Assembly: GCF_024129435.1 (NCBI RefSeq)
Contig: NZ_JAMXXN010000002.1
Location: 62,001 to 126,000, forward strand
Length of the DNA: 64,000 nt
Reading direction: 5' to 3'
Source: Acinetobacter lwoffii
Lineage (GTDB): Bacteria; Pseudomonadota; Gammaproteobacteria; Pseudomonadales; Moraxellaceae
Position 1 is the stretch's first letter. Each line of letters starts with the position of its first letter. The notes beneath the pieces were generated by a model. That model saw nothing but the letters and a program-made list of their open reading frames with translations, was not told the origin of the DNA and did no database searches. Both the position numbers and the translations under genes were made by a program. Positions 17,106 to 27,284 of this stretch are shown here, one piece after another.

Positions 17106-17816
17106 ATGCCACGTTTTTATATAGATGCTGATTTAACTATTGATGTCAGCCTTGAGCTTACGGAAACTGTATTTCATCATTGGGTAAAGGTTTTACGCGC
17201 GCAAGTCGGTGAAAGCGCGACCCTGTTCAATGGACAGGGTGGCGAATATGACGTGACTTTAACCGAGGTTGCTAAAAAATCAGCCACAGTTTCGGTTAAT
17301 GTATTTAATCCTGCCAATCGCACACCAAAGTTCCAGGCTTTGCTCGGTCAGGTGATGAGTAAAGGCGACCGTATGGATTATGCGATTCAGAAAGCAGTCG
17401 AACTGGGCGTTTCCGAAATTCAGCTGCTGACTTCGGATCGTTGTGAAATGCGTTTAAAGTATGATCGCGACCAGAAAAAGCTGGATCACTGGCAAGGCAT
17501 TGCTATTGCGGCTTGTGAACAATGTGGTCTAAACATTGTACCCAAGATTTTAGCGCCCATTTCCCTAGAAAAATGGCTAGAAAATGAATTGCCAAACACC
17601 AAACTGGTTTTAGCACCCAATAAAGATGAAACAGATGTACTGGCAGAGGCGACCTTAGATCTTGCCCTGCTTATCGGCCCTGAAGGTGGCCTGAGTGAGG
17701 CAGAAATTAGTACTGCAAACCAGAAAGGTTTTCTCAACTGGTGTATAGGTAAGCGTGTACTACGTACCGAAACCGCTCCGGTTGTTGCCCTGTCAATTTT
17801 GAATTATGTGCTTTAG
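17106..17816 (+). CDS. rsmE: 16S rRNA m3U1498 methyltransferase
   Basis: SPOUT-class SAM-dependent methyltransferase modifying U1498 in 16S rRNA helix 44 of the 30S subunit. The 236-aa protein has an N-terminal PUA-like domain (to about 70) and a trefoil-knot domain with KAVELGVSEI, IGPEGGLS and LRTETAPV, the SAM-binding knot motifs. It lies 37 bp after metF on the same strand and may share its transcript. Confidence 0.95.
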   Translation: MPRFYIDADLTIDVSLELTETVFHHWVKVLRAQVGESATLFNGQGGEYDVTLTEVAKKSATVSVNVFNPANRTPKFQALLGQVMSKGDRMDYAIQKAVELGVSEIQLLTSDRCEMRLKYDRDQKKLDHWQGIAIAACEQCGLNIVPKILAPISLEKWLENELPNTKLVLAPNKDETDVLAEATLDLALLIGPEGGLSEAEISTANQKGFLNWCIGKRVLRTETAPVVALSILNYVL

Positions 17817-17992
17817 TTCATCGGATGGGTAAAAATTTGTCTTTAATTTTGTTGATTTTTACTTTTAAGACATCTAATCTCGACTAAAGAATAACAAATA
17901 CTTATTAATTAATTTCACACATTTCCTGGGGTTTTTATAACAACAATGCACAAGGACAAAACCGTTTAGGATGAATACAGGCATTGAATCAC

Positions 17993-20869
17993 ATGGTTGA
18001 TAATCAGGACGACTATATTCAGCAACATTTACATGATGCTCAGATTGCGAACACGCTTCGCCATAGTCGCTATTTTTTGCTCAGTATAATGGTAATTTGC
18101 CTTTATATTTTTTGTATTTATCACATTCAATATAGTCCCTCTAATACGTATTTTAATACCTGGTTTATTCTGACAGAACTCCTGGTCAGCATGTGCTGGC
18201 TGGTGAGTACGCTGTATTTTAAACCTGAACACTATAATCAAAAAAGTGCACACCGCTGGTTACAGATACAGAGTCTGGCTGTGGGCATCAGTATCGCGGC
18301 AGGTATTTTTACGATTTATTATTATTTGCCACAGGCCAATCCTGCATTTGAAGATATTGAAGCACTGACCTTGTCAGCCTTGTTGCTGATTGTTACCCAA
18401 GCCTTTGGTTTAACCTATTTAACCCAGAAACTGAGTTATTTCTGCCTGGCATTTTTACCGTCTTTACTGCCCTTTTTACTATCGCAAATTTATCATATCG
18501 GTCATTCCAATCCTTTCTTTGCACTGGCTTTAAACTTCGCCATGATTGTGATTCTGCTGTGTGCGACAAGTAGTTACCGCATTCATAGCCGTACCTCACG
18601 TCTATATGCGGAAAATGAGATTCTGGTGAAAAATGCCGAACAGCAAGTGCATTGGACTGATGAACTGTGCCAACAACTCAAAACTGAAGTCAATAAACCC
18701 AAAGACATTGAACTGCAATTACAGCTCAGTAATCAATTGCTGGAACAAAAAGTACGGGAACGTACTTATGATATTGAACAGATCAATCATGACCTGAAGA
18801 ATCAGCAGCAAAACCTGGAACTTGCCCATGAAATTGCCGGCATTCGTCCATGGGACTGGAATATTCAAGAGCGCAGCATTACCTTAACCAATCATAAAGA
18901 TGAAAAGATTCTGCGCGACTCCAAAGATCACCATCTGCAATTACAGTATCTGATTCACCCCGAAGATCTGGACTATTTTAAGCGCAATATGAAACAGCAT
19001 TTGCGTGGCCAGATTGAACGCTATGATGCCACTTACCGGATCAAGCTCAGTGAAGGTGGCTGGAGTTGGGTGCATGATATTGGCCGTGTGATCAGTCGTG
19101 ATCCTAAAAATAAAAAACCCTTGCGTATGGTGGGCATCCGTCGTGATATCCAGCAGGAACGTCTGTCTCAAGAACGTTTAAAGCTGGTGGCCAGTGTACT
19201 GGAACAGGCTGCGGAAGGGATTTTCATTCTGAATCCTGAATTAGATTATATCGATGTCAATCCTCACTACGAATACTTGAGCGGTTTTGAGCGTGACGAG
19301 ATTATTGGTAAATCCTTATTTGATATTGCGGTGCAAAATAAATCCCAGCAACGTACTTTTCAGGCCAATATTGTCAAACAGATTCAAAAGATTGGCTCTT
19401 ATGATGGAGAGGTCTATGCCAAATTTCTGTCTGGCAAAGAGTCGACCTTATGGCTGCATATTAATGCCGTGACTGATGATGAAGGCCGGATTACCCATTA
19501 TATTGGCATTGTCTCGGATCTGACTGAACGTAAATTACAGGAACAGCGCCTGTCCTATCTGGAAAATTACGACACACTGACCGATTTACCAAACCGCTTC
19601 TACTATAACTATCAGCTACATCAATATCTAGTTTCGCAAAAAGACTCTATTAAAGAGATGGCTGTGATTCGGCTTAACATCGACCGTTTCCGGCCATTGA
19701 ATGAATACCTGTCCAATAACGGCGGTGATGAACTTTTACGTCAGGTGGCGCAGCGGCTGCGCATGACCAATGCAGAAGCGCTATTTGTGGCACATCTAAA
19801 TGGCGATGATTTTGCGATTCTCTATGAAATTTCACATATTCGCCCGTCAGTTCAGCACCATTGTGAACGCATCGCTCAGGCCTTTAGCAGACCGTTTAAT
19901 ATTTACGGTCAGGATCATGTGATTACTCTGTCCATGGGCGTGGCATTTTATCCGGACCATGGCCGTCAACTGGATTATTTAAATAACTGCGCCGAACAGG
20001 CATTGAACGAAGCCAAAAATCTCGGTGGCAATACCATTCATTTTTATTCTAGTGAAAATAATGCGTTACACAACAAAGGAGGTTTTCTGGAACGGGATTT
20101 GCGTAAAGCGATCCAGAATAATGAACTGGTTGTGTATTATCAGCCCAAAATCAATTTTAGTGATCAAAGCATTTATGGCTTTGAAGCGCTGATTCGCTGG
20201 AATCATCCAGAAAAAGGCATTATTGCGCCGGGGCTGTTTATCCCTTTAGCGGAACAGACCAGCCTGATTTCAGACATTGGCCGTCTGGTAATCCAGCAGG
20301 CCGCTAAACAGATTCGCCAATGGAATGATCTGGGTTTTAATCATATTTGTGTATCAGTCAATATCGTGGCACAGCAATTGCGTCGTGGTCAATTGCTCGA
20401 TGATCTGGATCAGGCCATTGCAGACAACCAGATTTCTGGTACCAGTCTGGAACTGGAAATTACCGAATCTTCTTTAATTGAAAATTCGGAAGCGGTCAAA
20501 AATCTGCTGAATGAGATTAAACTGCGGCATATTCATATTGCCTTGGATGATTTCGGCACAGGTTATTCCTCCCTCTCCTATCTTGCTGATTTTCCGATTG
20601 ATACCTTAAAAATTGATCGCAGTTTTGTTTGCAAGATTGGGGAAAACAAGCAGGCAGCCATTGTCAGTGCCATGGTGGCCATGGGTAAAGCCATGGGCAT
20701 GACCGTGGTCGCAGAAGGGATCGAGACTGAAGAGCAGCTAGAATATCTACGTGATTTAGACTGTGATATTGCCCAAGGTTACTTATTTTCCAAACCGCTT
20801 CCTGAGCAGGATGCAACCGCTTATTTAGTGCGAGACAAGACACATCAGACTTATATATCTCAAGTCTAA
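17993..20869 (+). CDS. Membrane PAS-GGDEF-EAL cyclic-di-GMP phosphodiesterase
   Basis: Large (about 958 aa) signalling protein. The N-terminus holds about six membrane helices (residues 25-190), then a coiled coil (200-285), two PAS/PAC domains (about 285-520), a GGDEF domain (DNA 19560-20030) and an EAL domain (20090-20850). The GGDEF signature is degenerate (NGDDF), so diguanylate cyclase activity is doubtful. The EAL domain keeps FEALIRW, the Glu of EITESS, DDFGTGYSSL, KIDRSF and VAEGIET, so phosphodiesterase activity is expected. An in-frame TTG at 17984 is an alternative start; neither start has a strong ribosome-binding site. Confidence 0.9.
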   Translation: MVDNQDDYIQQHLHDAQIANTLRHSRYFLLSIMVICLYIFCIYHIQYSPSNTYFNTWFILTELLVSMCWLVSTLYFKPEHYNQKSAHRWLQIQSLAVGISIAAGIFTIYYYLPQANPAFEDIEALTLSALLLIVTQAFGLTYLTQKLSYFCLAFLPSLLPFLLSQIYHIGHSNPFFALALNFAMIVILLCATSSYRIHSRTSRLYAENEILVKNAEQQVHWTDELCQQLKTEVNKPKDIELQLQLSNQLLEQKVRERTYDIEQINHDLKNQQQNLELAHEIAGIRPWDWNIQERSITLTNHKDEKILRDSKDHHLQLQYLIHPEDLDYFKRNMKQHLRGQIERYDATYRIKLSEGGWSWVHDIGRVISRDPKNKKPLRMVGIRRDIQQERLSQERLKLVASVLEQAAEGIFILNPELDYIDVNPHYEYLSGFERDEIIGKSLFDIAVQNKSQQRTFQANIVKQIQKIGSYDGEVYAKFLSGKESTLWLHINAVTDDEGRITHYIGIVSDLTERKLQEQRLSYLENYDTLTDLPNRFYYNYQLHQYLVSQKDSIKEMAVIRLNIDRFRPLNEYLSNNGGDELLRQVAQRLRMTNAEALFVAHLNGDDFAILYEISHIRPSVQHHCERIAQAFSRPFNIYGQDHVITLSMGVAFYPDHGRQLDYLNNCAEQALNEAKNLGGNTIHFYSSENNALHNKGGFLERDLRKAIQNNELVVYYQPKINFSDQSIYGFEALIRWNHPEKGIIAPGLFIPLAEQTSLISDIGRLVIQQAAKQIRQWNDLGFNHICVSVNIVAQQLRRGQLLDDLDQAIADNQISGTSLELEITESSLIENSEAVKNLLNEIKLRHIHIALDDFGTGYSSLSYLADFPIDTLKIDRSFVCKIGENKQAAIVSAMVAMGKAMGMTVVAEGIETEEQLEYLRDLDCDIAQGYLFSKPLPEQDATAYLVRDKTHQTYISQV

Positions 20870-20891
20870 GTCCATACCCGACCACAATAAG

Positions 20892-20938
20892 TTTGTTGGA
20901 AAAACGGACGTCTTTGTCTGTCCGAACTGGCCAACAAA
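20892..20938. promoter_or_regulatory. Nested hairpin upstream of maeB
   Basis: Outer arms TTTGTTGG (20892-20899) and CCAACAAA (20931-20938) enclose an inner stem CGGAC/GTCCG (20905-20909, 20920-20924). No T run follows, so it is probably not an intrinsic terminator of the preceding gene; it may be an operator or a leader structure of maeB. Confidence 0.45.
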
Positions 20939-21009
20939 TGGTATATTCAGGAACATAAATAAATTTTTTGCCCGCTGACCGGGTAATCTTTACAACGATC
21001 GAGAGACTG

Positions 21010-23289
21010 ATGGACGAACAATCTTTAAAGCAACAGGCCCTTTATTATCACGAATTTCCTACCCCGGGAAAAATCAGCGTTACACCAAGCAAACAATTGG
21101 TCAACCAACGTGACTTGGCCCTTGCTTACTCGCCTGGCGTAGCTGCACCATGTCTTGAGATTGAACGCGATCCTTCAACTGCTGCATTGTATACGGCTCG
21201 TGGCAACCTGGTTGCTGTCGTGACTAACGGTACTGCCGTGCTTGGCCTAGGTAATATTGGTCCTTTAGCCTCTAAACCAGTGATGGAAGGTAAAGGCGTA
21301 TTATTCAAAAAATTTGCTGGCGTTGATGTATTCGATATCGAAATTGCTGAAAATGATCCAGACAAAATTGTGGATATTGTCGCTGCATTAGAACCGACTT
21401 TCGGCGGGATTAACCTTGAAGATATCAAGGCGCCAGAGTGTTTCTATATCGAGCAAAAATTGCGTGAACGCATGAATATTCCAGTATTCCATGATGATCA
21501 GCACGGTACTTCGATTATTGTCGGTTCTGCGCTCCTCAACGCGTTACAAATCAACGGTAAAAAAATTGAAGACATCAAGATCGTGGCTTCAGGCGCGGGT
21601 GCTGCTGCACTGTCTTGTTTAAATCTGCTTTGCGCTCTGGGTGCTAAAAAAGAGAACATCATCGTTGCCGATTCACGCGGTCTGCTGACTACACATCGCG
21701 AAGGCCTGGATGAATCTAAGAAAGCCTATGTACAAGACATTGAAGCTACTCAGCTTGGTGACGTGATTTCAGGTGCAGACATGTTCCTTGGTCTTTCTGC
21801 TGCGGGCATTTTGACCAAAGAAATGGTCAAGGTCATGGCTGAAGATCCGATCATCTTTGCCTTGGCGAACCCGGATCCAGAAATTCTGCCTGAACATGCG
21901 CATGAAGTTCGTGATGACGTGATCATGGCGACTGGTCGTTCTGACTATCCGAACCAGGTGAATAACGCACTGTGCTTCCCGTACATCTTCCGTGGTGCGC
22001 TGGACGTTGGCGCAACCACCATTAACGAAGAAATGAAAATTGCCTGTGTCCACGCGATCGCGCGTATGGCACACGTTGAAGCTGATGCGGCGACTTATGG
22101 TGAAAAATCGGCATCATTTGGCCGTGAATACCTGATTCCGGGCCCACTGGATCAACGTTTGATTCTAGAAATCGCACCTGCTGTTGCACAAGCAGCAATG
22201 GATTCTGGCGTGGCAACACGTCCAATCACGGATTTCTCGCATTATCGTCAACGTTTGTCTGAGTTTGTCTACAACTCTGCATTCATGATGAAACCAATCT
22301 TTGAACAGGCTAAATCTGATCCTAAACGTATTGCTTATGCAGAAGGTGAAGACCTGCGTGTACTTCGCGCAGTTCAAATCGCGGTAGATGACGGTTTGGC
22401 AATTCCGATTCTGGTAGGCCGTCCAGCTGTCATTGAAGCCAACATCAAAAAATTGGGTCTGCGTCTTGAAGATGGCGTGAATATCACGATTGTTGATCAG
22501 GAAAAGAACCCCAACTATGAAATGTTTGCAGACGATTACTACAACATTATGCAGCGCAAGGGTGTAACACCTGAATATGCACAGCGTGAAGCACGTCGCC
22601 GCTCTACCCTGATCGCAGCCATGCTTGTGAAACATGGTATGGCAGACGGTATGCTGTGTGGTACATATTCAAGCTATGACATTCACCTGGACTTCGTCAG
22701 CAATATCATTGGCAAGAAAGATGGTCATAACACCTTCTTTACCCTAAATGCCTTGATGCTTGAAGACCGCAACCTGTTCATTGCCGATACCTATGTCAAC
22801 ACCAATCCAACGGCTGAGCAGCTGGCTGAAATGACCATTCTAGCCGCTGAAGAAGTTCGCCGTTTTGGTATGACACCACGTATTGCCCTGCTGTCTCACT
22901 CAAGTTTCGGTTCAGACCAGCATGATGCTAGCGCGCAAAAAATGCGTAAGGTATATGACATCCTGTCTGAAATCGCGCCTGAGCTGGAAGTTGAAGGTGA
23001 AATGCACGGTGATGCTGCTCTGGATGAAAACATTCGTCAGTTTGCATTCCCGAATTCACGTTTCAAAGGCTCTGCAAACTTGCTAATCATGCCGAATCTA
23101 GATGCTGCCAATATCTCGTTTAACCTGTTAAAGGCAACTTCAGGCAACAACGTAACGATTGGTCCAATTCTTCTAGGTGCTGCGAAACCTGTGCACATCT
23201 TGACACCGACTGCGACCACGCGTCGTGTGATCAACATGACTGCACTGACTGTTGCAGAAATCCAGCAAGCGGAACAAGATGCACTTTAA
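21010..23289 (+). CDS. maeB: NADP-dependent malic enzyme (MaeB type)
   Basis: Decarboxylates malate to pyruvate, giving NADPH. The 759-aa size is that of the multidomain MaeB class: malic-enzyme N-terminal and NAD(P)-binding domains (about 1-420, with [25 protein letters not shown] and FHDDQHGT) fused to a phosphotransacetylase-like C-terminal domain (about 430-759) that is catalytically inactive but regulatory in E. coli. The ATG at 21010 follows GAGAG; the open frame extends upstream to 20968 without a better start. With isocitrate lyase at 42396 it would serve growth on acetate and other C2/C4 carbon, an inference. Confidence 0.95.
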   Translation: MDEQSLKQQALYYHEFPTPGKISVTPSKQLVNQRDLALAYSPGVAAPCLEIERDPSTAALYTARGNLVAVVTNGTAVLGLGNIGPLASKPVMEGKGVLFKKFAGVDVFDIEIAENDPDKIVDIVAALEPTFGGINLEDIKAPECFYIEQKLRERMNIPVFHDDQHGTSIIVGSALLNALQINGKKIEDIKIVASGAGAAALSCLNLLCALGAKKENIIVADSRGLLTTHREGLDESKKAYVQDIEATQLGDVISGADMFLGLSAAGILTKEMVKVMAEDPIIFALANPDPEILPEHAHEVRDDVIMATGRSDYPNQVNNALCFPYIFRGALDVGATTINEEMKIACVHAIARMAHVEADAATYGEKSASFGREYLIPGPLDQRLILEIAPAVAQAAMDSGVATRPITDFSHYRQRLSEFVYNSAFMMKPIFEQAKSDPKRIAYAEGEDLRVLRAVQIAVDDGLAIPILVGRPAVIEANIKKLGLRLEDGVNITIVDQEKNPNYEMFADDYYNIMQRKGVTPEYAQREARRRSTLIAAMLVKHGMADGMLCGTYSSYDIHLDFVSNIIGKKDGHNTFFTLNALMLEDRNLFIADTYVNTNPTAEQLAEMTILAAEEVRRFGMTPRIALLSHSSFGSDQHDASAQKMRKVYDILSEIAPELEVEGEMHGDAALDENIRQFAFPNSRFKGSANLLIMPNLDAANISFNLLKATSGNNVTIGPILLGAAKPVHILTPTATTRRVINMTALTVAEIQQAEQDAL

Positions 23290-23335
23290 GCCGATGACAA
23301 GATAACGACGCATCAGCCTCGTTTCTTAACTTGAG

Positions 23336-23382
23336 AAAACCTCTATTCTGTAGCATGATGCTTGTAAGAATAGAGGTTTTTT
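23336..23382 (+). terminator. maeB terminator overlapping the cca ribosome-binding site
   Basis: Perfect 14-bp arms AAAACCTCTATTCT (23336-23349) and AGAATAGAGGTTTT (23367-23380) with T run 23377-23382. The Shine-Dalgarno-like AGAGG of cca lies in the 3' arm, and the cca ATG starts 2 nt after the T run. Confidence 0.85.
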
Positions 23383-23383
23383 C

Positions 23384-24619
23384 ATGCAAGTTTATTTAGT
23401 AGGCGGCGCAGTTCGAGATCATTTGCTCGGACACCCCTATCACGAAAAAGATTATGTAGTCGTTGGTGCAACTCCCGCGCAAATGCTTGACTTAGGCTAT
23501 CAGCCCGTAGGCAAAGATTTTCCTGTTTTTCTACATCCCCAAACAAAAGAAGAATACGCACTGGCACGTACCGAACGTAAATCTGGCGCCGGTTATCATG
23601 GTTTTGAGTTTCATACCGATGTCAGCGTTACACTGGAGCAGGATCTGATTCGTCGCGATTTGACCATTAATGCCATGGCCATGGATGATGCCGGCCAGGT
23701 TTATGATCCCTATGGTGGTCAACAGGACTTGGAAAACCGGATTCTACGTCATGTTTCCGATGCCTTTATCGAAGATCCATTGCGCGTACTGCGAATAGCC
23801 CGTTTTGCTGCCCGTTATACGAGTGCAGGTTTTGTGATTGCCGATGAAACTTTGGCGTTAATGCAACGCTTGACTGAAACCGGTGAATTAAATGCATTGA
23901 CACCGGAACGCGTCTGGAAAGAAACTTCCCGTGCATTATCGGAACGTCATGCTGATGTGTATTTTGAAGTATTACGTCAATGTGGTGCTTTAAAGGTACT
24001 CTTCCCTGAGATTGATGCCTTATATGGCATTCCACAGCGCCCTGAATATCATCCGGAAATTGACTGCGGCATTCACACCATGATGTCCTTGCAGCAGGCG
24101 TGTCGTCAAAATTATAGTCTGGATGTACGTTTTGCCGTTTTAGTGCATGACTTAGGAAAAGCTTTGACGCCGCTTGAAGAATTACCGCGACATATCATGC
24201 ATGAAGAGCGAGGCATCAAGCCAGTGAATGACCTGTGTGACCGTTTAAAAGTGCCGACGTATACCAAGCAGCTGGCTTTGGCTGTGTGCAAAGAGCATCT
24301 GAAATGCCATCAGGCCTTCAATCTTAAGCCGGGAACCTTATGGCGATTATTGCAACGTCTGGATGTGTTACGTCGCCCTGAACGTGTCGAAGCTTTTGTT
24401 CAGGCGTGTGAATGTGATTCACGTGGCCGTCTAGGTCTGGAAGATCGTGCTTATCCACAAGCCCAATACGTCCTTGATGCAATGCAGACCGTACGTGCCA
24501 TCAAGGCACAAGACCTGCCTGCCGATATTCAGGGACCGGATATTGGCGAAATGCTGATTGAACGACGGATTCAGGCACTTGGTGAGCTTAAAGCACAACA
24601 AACCGCAACAATTGAATAA
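23384..24619 (+). CDS. cca: Multifunctional CCA tRNA nucleotidyltransferase
   Basis: Adds and repairs the CCA end of tRNAs. Class II nucleotidyltransferase: GGAVRD (7-12) and metal-binding EKD (21-23) at the N-terminus, RRDLTINAMA, and the B/A template region including ERVWKE. A C-terminal HD domain (HDLGKAL near residue 250) gives the phosphatase/phosphodiesterase activities of the E. coli-type enzyme. At 411 aa it matches that enzyme's length. Its ATG sits immediately after the maeB terminator hairpin, an unusual arrangement. Confidence 0.96.
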   Translation: MQVYLVGGAVRDHLLGHPYHEKDYVVVGATPAQMLDLGYQPVGKDFPVFLHPQTKEEYALARTERKSGAGYHGFEFHTDVSVTLEQDLIRRDLTINAMAMDDAGQVYDPYGGQQDLENRILRHVSDAFIEDPLRVLRIARFAARYTSAGFVIADETLALMQRLTETGELNALTPERVWKETSRALSERHADVYFEVLRQCGALKVLFPEIDALYGIPQRPEYHPEIDCGIHTMMSLQQACRQNYSLDVRFAVLVHDLGKALTPLEELPRHIMHEERGIKPVNDLCDRLKVPTYTKQLALAVCKEHLKCHQAFNLKPGTLWRLLQRLDVLRRPERVEAFVQACECDSRGRLGLEDRAYPQAQYVLDAMQTVRAIKAQDLPADIQGPDIGEMLIERRIQALGELKAQQTATIE

Positions 24620-24620
24620 T

Positions 24621-24648
24621 AAAAAAAGCACCTTCGGGTGCTTTTTTT
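24621..24648. terminator. Terminator after cca
   Basis: Perfect stem AAAAAAAGCACC / GGTGCTTTTTTT around TTCG-type loop; works for cca and, reversed, for epmA. Confidence 0.93.
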
Positions 24649-24702
24649 ATAGCTTAATTTCTCTTTATCAAAAAAGGAATTAAAACTATCTAATTCGCTG
24701 GA

Positions 24703-25677
24703 TCAGGAAATATCTGCCGGAAAAGTAATCACCTTTTCCAGTTTCATTTGATTAGTTGCAATCATCAATAAACGGTCAATTCCCAAGGCAATCCCTGAAC
24801 ATTCCGGCATCTTCGGTAAAGCCGCCAGTAAATATTCATCGATGGGCATGACATGCAAGCTAAGTTTGGCTCGTTCAGCATTATCTGCCTCAAAGCGCGA
24901 ACGTAATACGTCAGCATCAATCAGTTCATCATAAGCATTGGCCAATTCTAAACCTTCGATATACAGCTCAAAACGTGCGGCGACCAGTTCACCCTCTTCA
25001 TCGATTCGGGTTTTGGCCAAAGAAGCCATTTCAGGGGGGAAATCGGTCAGGAATACTGCGGTATCAAACCCCAGACTCGGTTCAACCATATGTGAAAATA
25101 ACAAGTCGATATAGCCAAGACAGTCATTTCCCAGATCCAGATTAAGACCAACGCGGCGGCAGCAATCTTTCAATTCCTGTAAAGTTGCCTGAAGCGGATT
25201 GAGATCCAGACGATCCATGAACGCGTGCTTATAACTCAAAATGGTCGGACGTATTTCGCCAAAACGTGCTTTCAAGGTCACATTCAACAGATCAGATACT
25301 TCAAACATCAAATCTTTTAAACTAAATCCCGGACGATACCATTCCAGCATGGTGAATTCGCTATTGTGCTTACGCCCATGTTCATCATCACGGAAGACTT
25401 TACAGATTTGATAAATGGGTCCAGAGCCACTGGCCAATAAGCGCTTCATGGCAAATTCAGGTGAGGTGTGCAAATAATGTGTATGCACTTTACCCAGCAC
25501 ATAGCGCTGTGCCTGTACCGAAGCTAAATGCACATCGGTCACACCGGCTTGAGACAAAATCGGTGTTTCCACCTCTAAGACATCGCGCTCAGCGAAAAAC
25601 TGACGGATTTGACGATATAAATTCGCACGCGCATGCATGGCTTGAAGGTCACAAGTGGGTTGATACGTCATTGTCAT
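24703..25677 (-). CDS. epmA: Elongation factor P--(R)-beta-lysine ligase
   Basis: LysRS-like enzyme (PoxA/GenX/YjeA) that attaches (R)-beta-lysine to a conserved Lys of EF-P, which then relieves ribosome stalling at proline runs. At 324 aa it contains only the class II synthetase core and lacks the anticodon-binding domain of LysRS. Motif 2 (FRDDEHGRKHNSEFTMLEWY) and motif 3 (GIALGIDRLLM near the C-terminus) are clear. The ATG at 25677 overlaps the pdxB stop as ATGA, indicating translational coupling; the frame extends to 25704. Confidence 0.94.
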   Translation of the reverse strand: MTMTYQPTCDLQAMHARANLYRQIRQFFAERDVLEVETPILSQAGVTDVHLASVQAQRYVLGKVHTHYLHTSPEFAMKRLLASGSGPIYQICKVFRDDEHGRKHNSEFTMLEWYRPGFSLKDLMFEVSDLLNVTLKARFGEIRPTILSYKHAFMDRLDLNPLQATLQELKDCCRRVGLNLDLGNDCLGYIDLLFSHMVEPSLGFDTAVFLTDFPPEMASLAKTRIDEEGELVAARFELYIEGLELANAYDELIDADVLRSRFEADNAERAKLSLHVMPIDEYLLAALPKMPECSGIALGIDRLLMIATNQMKLEKVITFPADIS

Positions 25678-26741
25678 GCCTTCGGCCCACCGTGTGCTGC
25701 CCACTCACGACGTAGTGGGTAGGTTTTACGTAAATGATCAAATGCCTGCTGATCCACCACCCTTTCTTTGAGACAGGCACGTAGATTGGCATCATCACGA
25801 GCAATATCATAAATTTGGGATAAATGCTGTTGCAATGCCATTTTTAAATCCTGCCCCTGAAAAAACTGCTCACAGATAGGCAGCTGGGATTCAAACTGTT
25901 TATTGGCTGCAAAACCGAAAGTTTGACAAAAAGCTTCGTAAATCATCTGGGTACCACGTGCCTTGCCTTCCAGGCTATAGCCGGCAATATGCGGAGTCAC
26001 CAAAGTCACCAGATCCAGAAGTTCTGCTGAAATCAGCGGTTCGTGTTCAAAAACATCCAAAATTACGGGGCGTTGTGTCGCTTTAATATCTTGAATTAAG
26101 GCAGTTTCTTCAATCACTGGCCCACGCGCTGAGTTAATCAGGATCGCGTCAGGCTGCATTTTTGCCAACGCAGTAGCATTAAATAAATGATAGGTTGGAT
26201 ATATGCCTGTTTTGGTTAAAGGGACATGAATTGAAACGGCGTCCGCCTGCTGCAGCAGTTCATGAAATTCGACTTGATCAACCTGCTCTCTTTGCACAAA
26301 AGGATCGCAACCGATCACGCGCCAGCCCAAGAGCTTCGCCATATAAGCCAGTCGGGTTCCGACATTACCCAAACCGACAATACCCAGGGTAAATGTCGTA
26401 TTGGCATCGAGTAATTCAGGACGTACCTGCAATAATGCGGTAATGACATATTCAGCCACTGCTTGCGCATTACAGCCGGCTGCATTACTCCACTGAATCC
26501 CATGTTGTTCTAATGCAGCAATATCCAAATGATCTGTACCAATGGTGGCACTGCCCACAAATTTGATCGAACTATTCTGTAGCAGTACTTCATTGACCTG
26601 AGTCACTGAACGTACCAGCAAGCTATCGGCATCTTTGACATCATCTGCGCTTAAGGTTCGCCCTGCACAATGTTGAATGTCACCAAATTCGGAAAAGAAA
26701 TAATCGGTAAATGCCAGATTTTCATCTGCGACAATTTTCAT
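25674..26741 (-). CDS. pdxB: Erythronate-4-phosphate dehydrogenase
   Basis: NAD-dependent 2-hydroxyacid dehydrogenase; oxidises 4-phosphoerythronate in the DXP-dependent pyridoxal phosphate pathway. It is 355 aa with the split Rossmann domain: GIVGLGNVGTRLA for NAD, NSARGPVI with the catalytic Arg, DVFEHEP with Glu, and TPHIAGYSLEGK with the catalytic His and the PdxB-typical tail. The C-terminal PdxB dimerisation domain is present (about 270-355). MKIVADENL (start 26741) is the usual N-terminus; an ATG at 26753 is the alternative. Coupled to epmA by 4-bp overlap. Confidence 0.95.
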   Translation of the reverse strand: MKIVADENLAFTDYFFSEFGDIQHCAGRTLSADDVKDADSLLVRSVTQVNEVLLQNSSIKFVGSATIGTDHLDIAALEQHGIQWSNAAGCNAQAVAEYVITALLQVRPELLDANTTFTLGIVGLGNVGTRLAYMAKLLGWRVIGCDPFVQREQVDQVEFHELLQQADAVSIHVPLTKTGIYPTYHLFNATALAKMQPDAILINSARGPVIEETALIQDIKATQRPVILDVFEHEPLISAELLDLVTLVTPHIAGYSLEGKARGTQMIYEAFCQTFGFAANKQFESQLPICEQFFQGQDLKMALQQHLSQIYDIARDDANLRACLKERVVDQQAFDHLRKTYPLRREWAAHGGPKA

Positions 26742-26886
26742 AATGAAATCCATATGATGCTTGGGCGTATGATAGCGCGTTGGCGCCTCTGACTCTATAT
26801 TTGGCCGATACGCCCATTTTTCAAGATTTTATGCCTTGAGTTCAGGACTGAGGAATTGAGTATTCAATATCTGCAGCCTAAAAAGA

Positions 26887-26914
26887 AAAACCCCAATCTT
26901 TCGACTGGGGTTTT
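26887..26914 (-). terminator. Terminator of tRNA-Ser copy 1
   Basis: AAAACCCCA / TGGGGTTTT stem just past the tRNA 3' end on the minus strand. Confidence 0.8.
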
Positions 26915-26921
26915 AAAAATT

Positions 26922-27011
26922 TGGCGGAAGCGGTGAGATTCGAACTCACGGAGGACTCACACCCTCGTCGGTTTTCAAGACCGGTGCATTAAACCGCTCT
27001 GCCACGCTTCC
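26922..27011 (-). tRNA. tRNA-Ser (anticodon UGA), copy 1
   Basis: A 90-nt class II tRNA with acceptor stem GGAAGCG/CGCTTCC, discriminator G and encoded CCA, long variable arm and anticodon loop CTTGAAA (anticodon TGA), which reads UCA/UCG/UCU-type serine codons. Identical to the copy at 27285. It has its own promoter and terminator, so it is an independent unit. Confidence 0.97.
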
Positions 27012-27020
27012 TTGGCCGCC

Positions 27021-27049
27021 ATCATATAAATAAATTAGATTTTTGGCAA
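27021..27049 (-). promoter_or_regulatory. Promoter of tRNA-Ser copy 1
   Basis: Read on the minus strand: -35 TTGCCA (27049-27044), 17-bp spacer and -10 TATGAT (27026-27021), about 10 bp before the mature 5' end. Confidence 0.8.
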
Positions 27050-27249
27050 TAAAATTTAGCGAAACTTCTATAAAAAGCGGCTTATTCAGCTAAAAATCAT
27101 CCGAAATCAAAGCCAACCTGGGCATTTTCATTCAAAGATTTGAATCTTGAAATGATCTTGAGTTGTATTTAACTCAGTAGAGAATAATGAGAGAAATAAC
27201 CACATTCAGCATCAAGCGGATCAACAACTGAAAAAATATTCAGACATAA

Positions 27250-27279
27250 AAAAACCCAGTCAAATTGACTGGGTTTTTA
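27250..27279 (-). terminator. Terminator of tRNA-Ser copy 2
   Basis: AAAAACCCAGTCAA / GACTGGGTTTTT hairpin directly downstream of the second serine tRNA. Confidence 0.88.
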
Positions 27280-27284
27280 AAATT

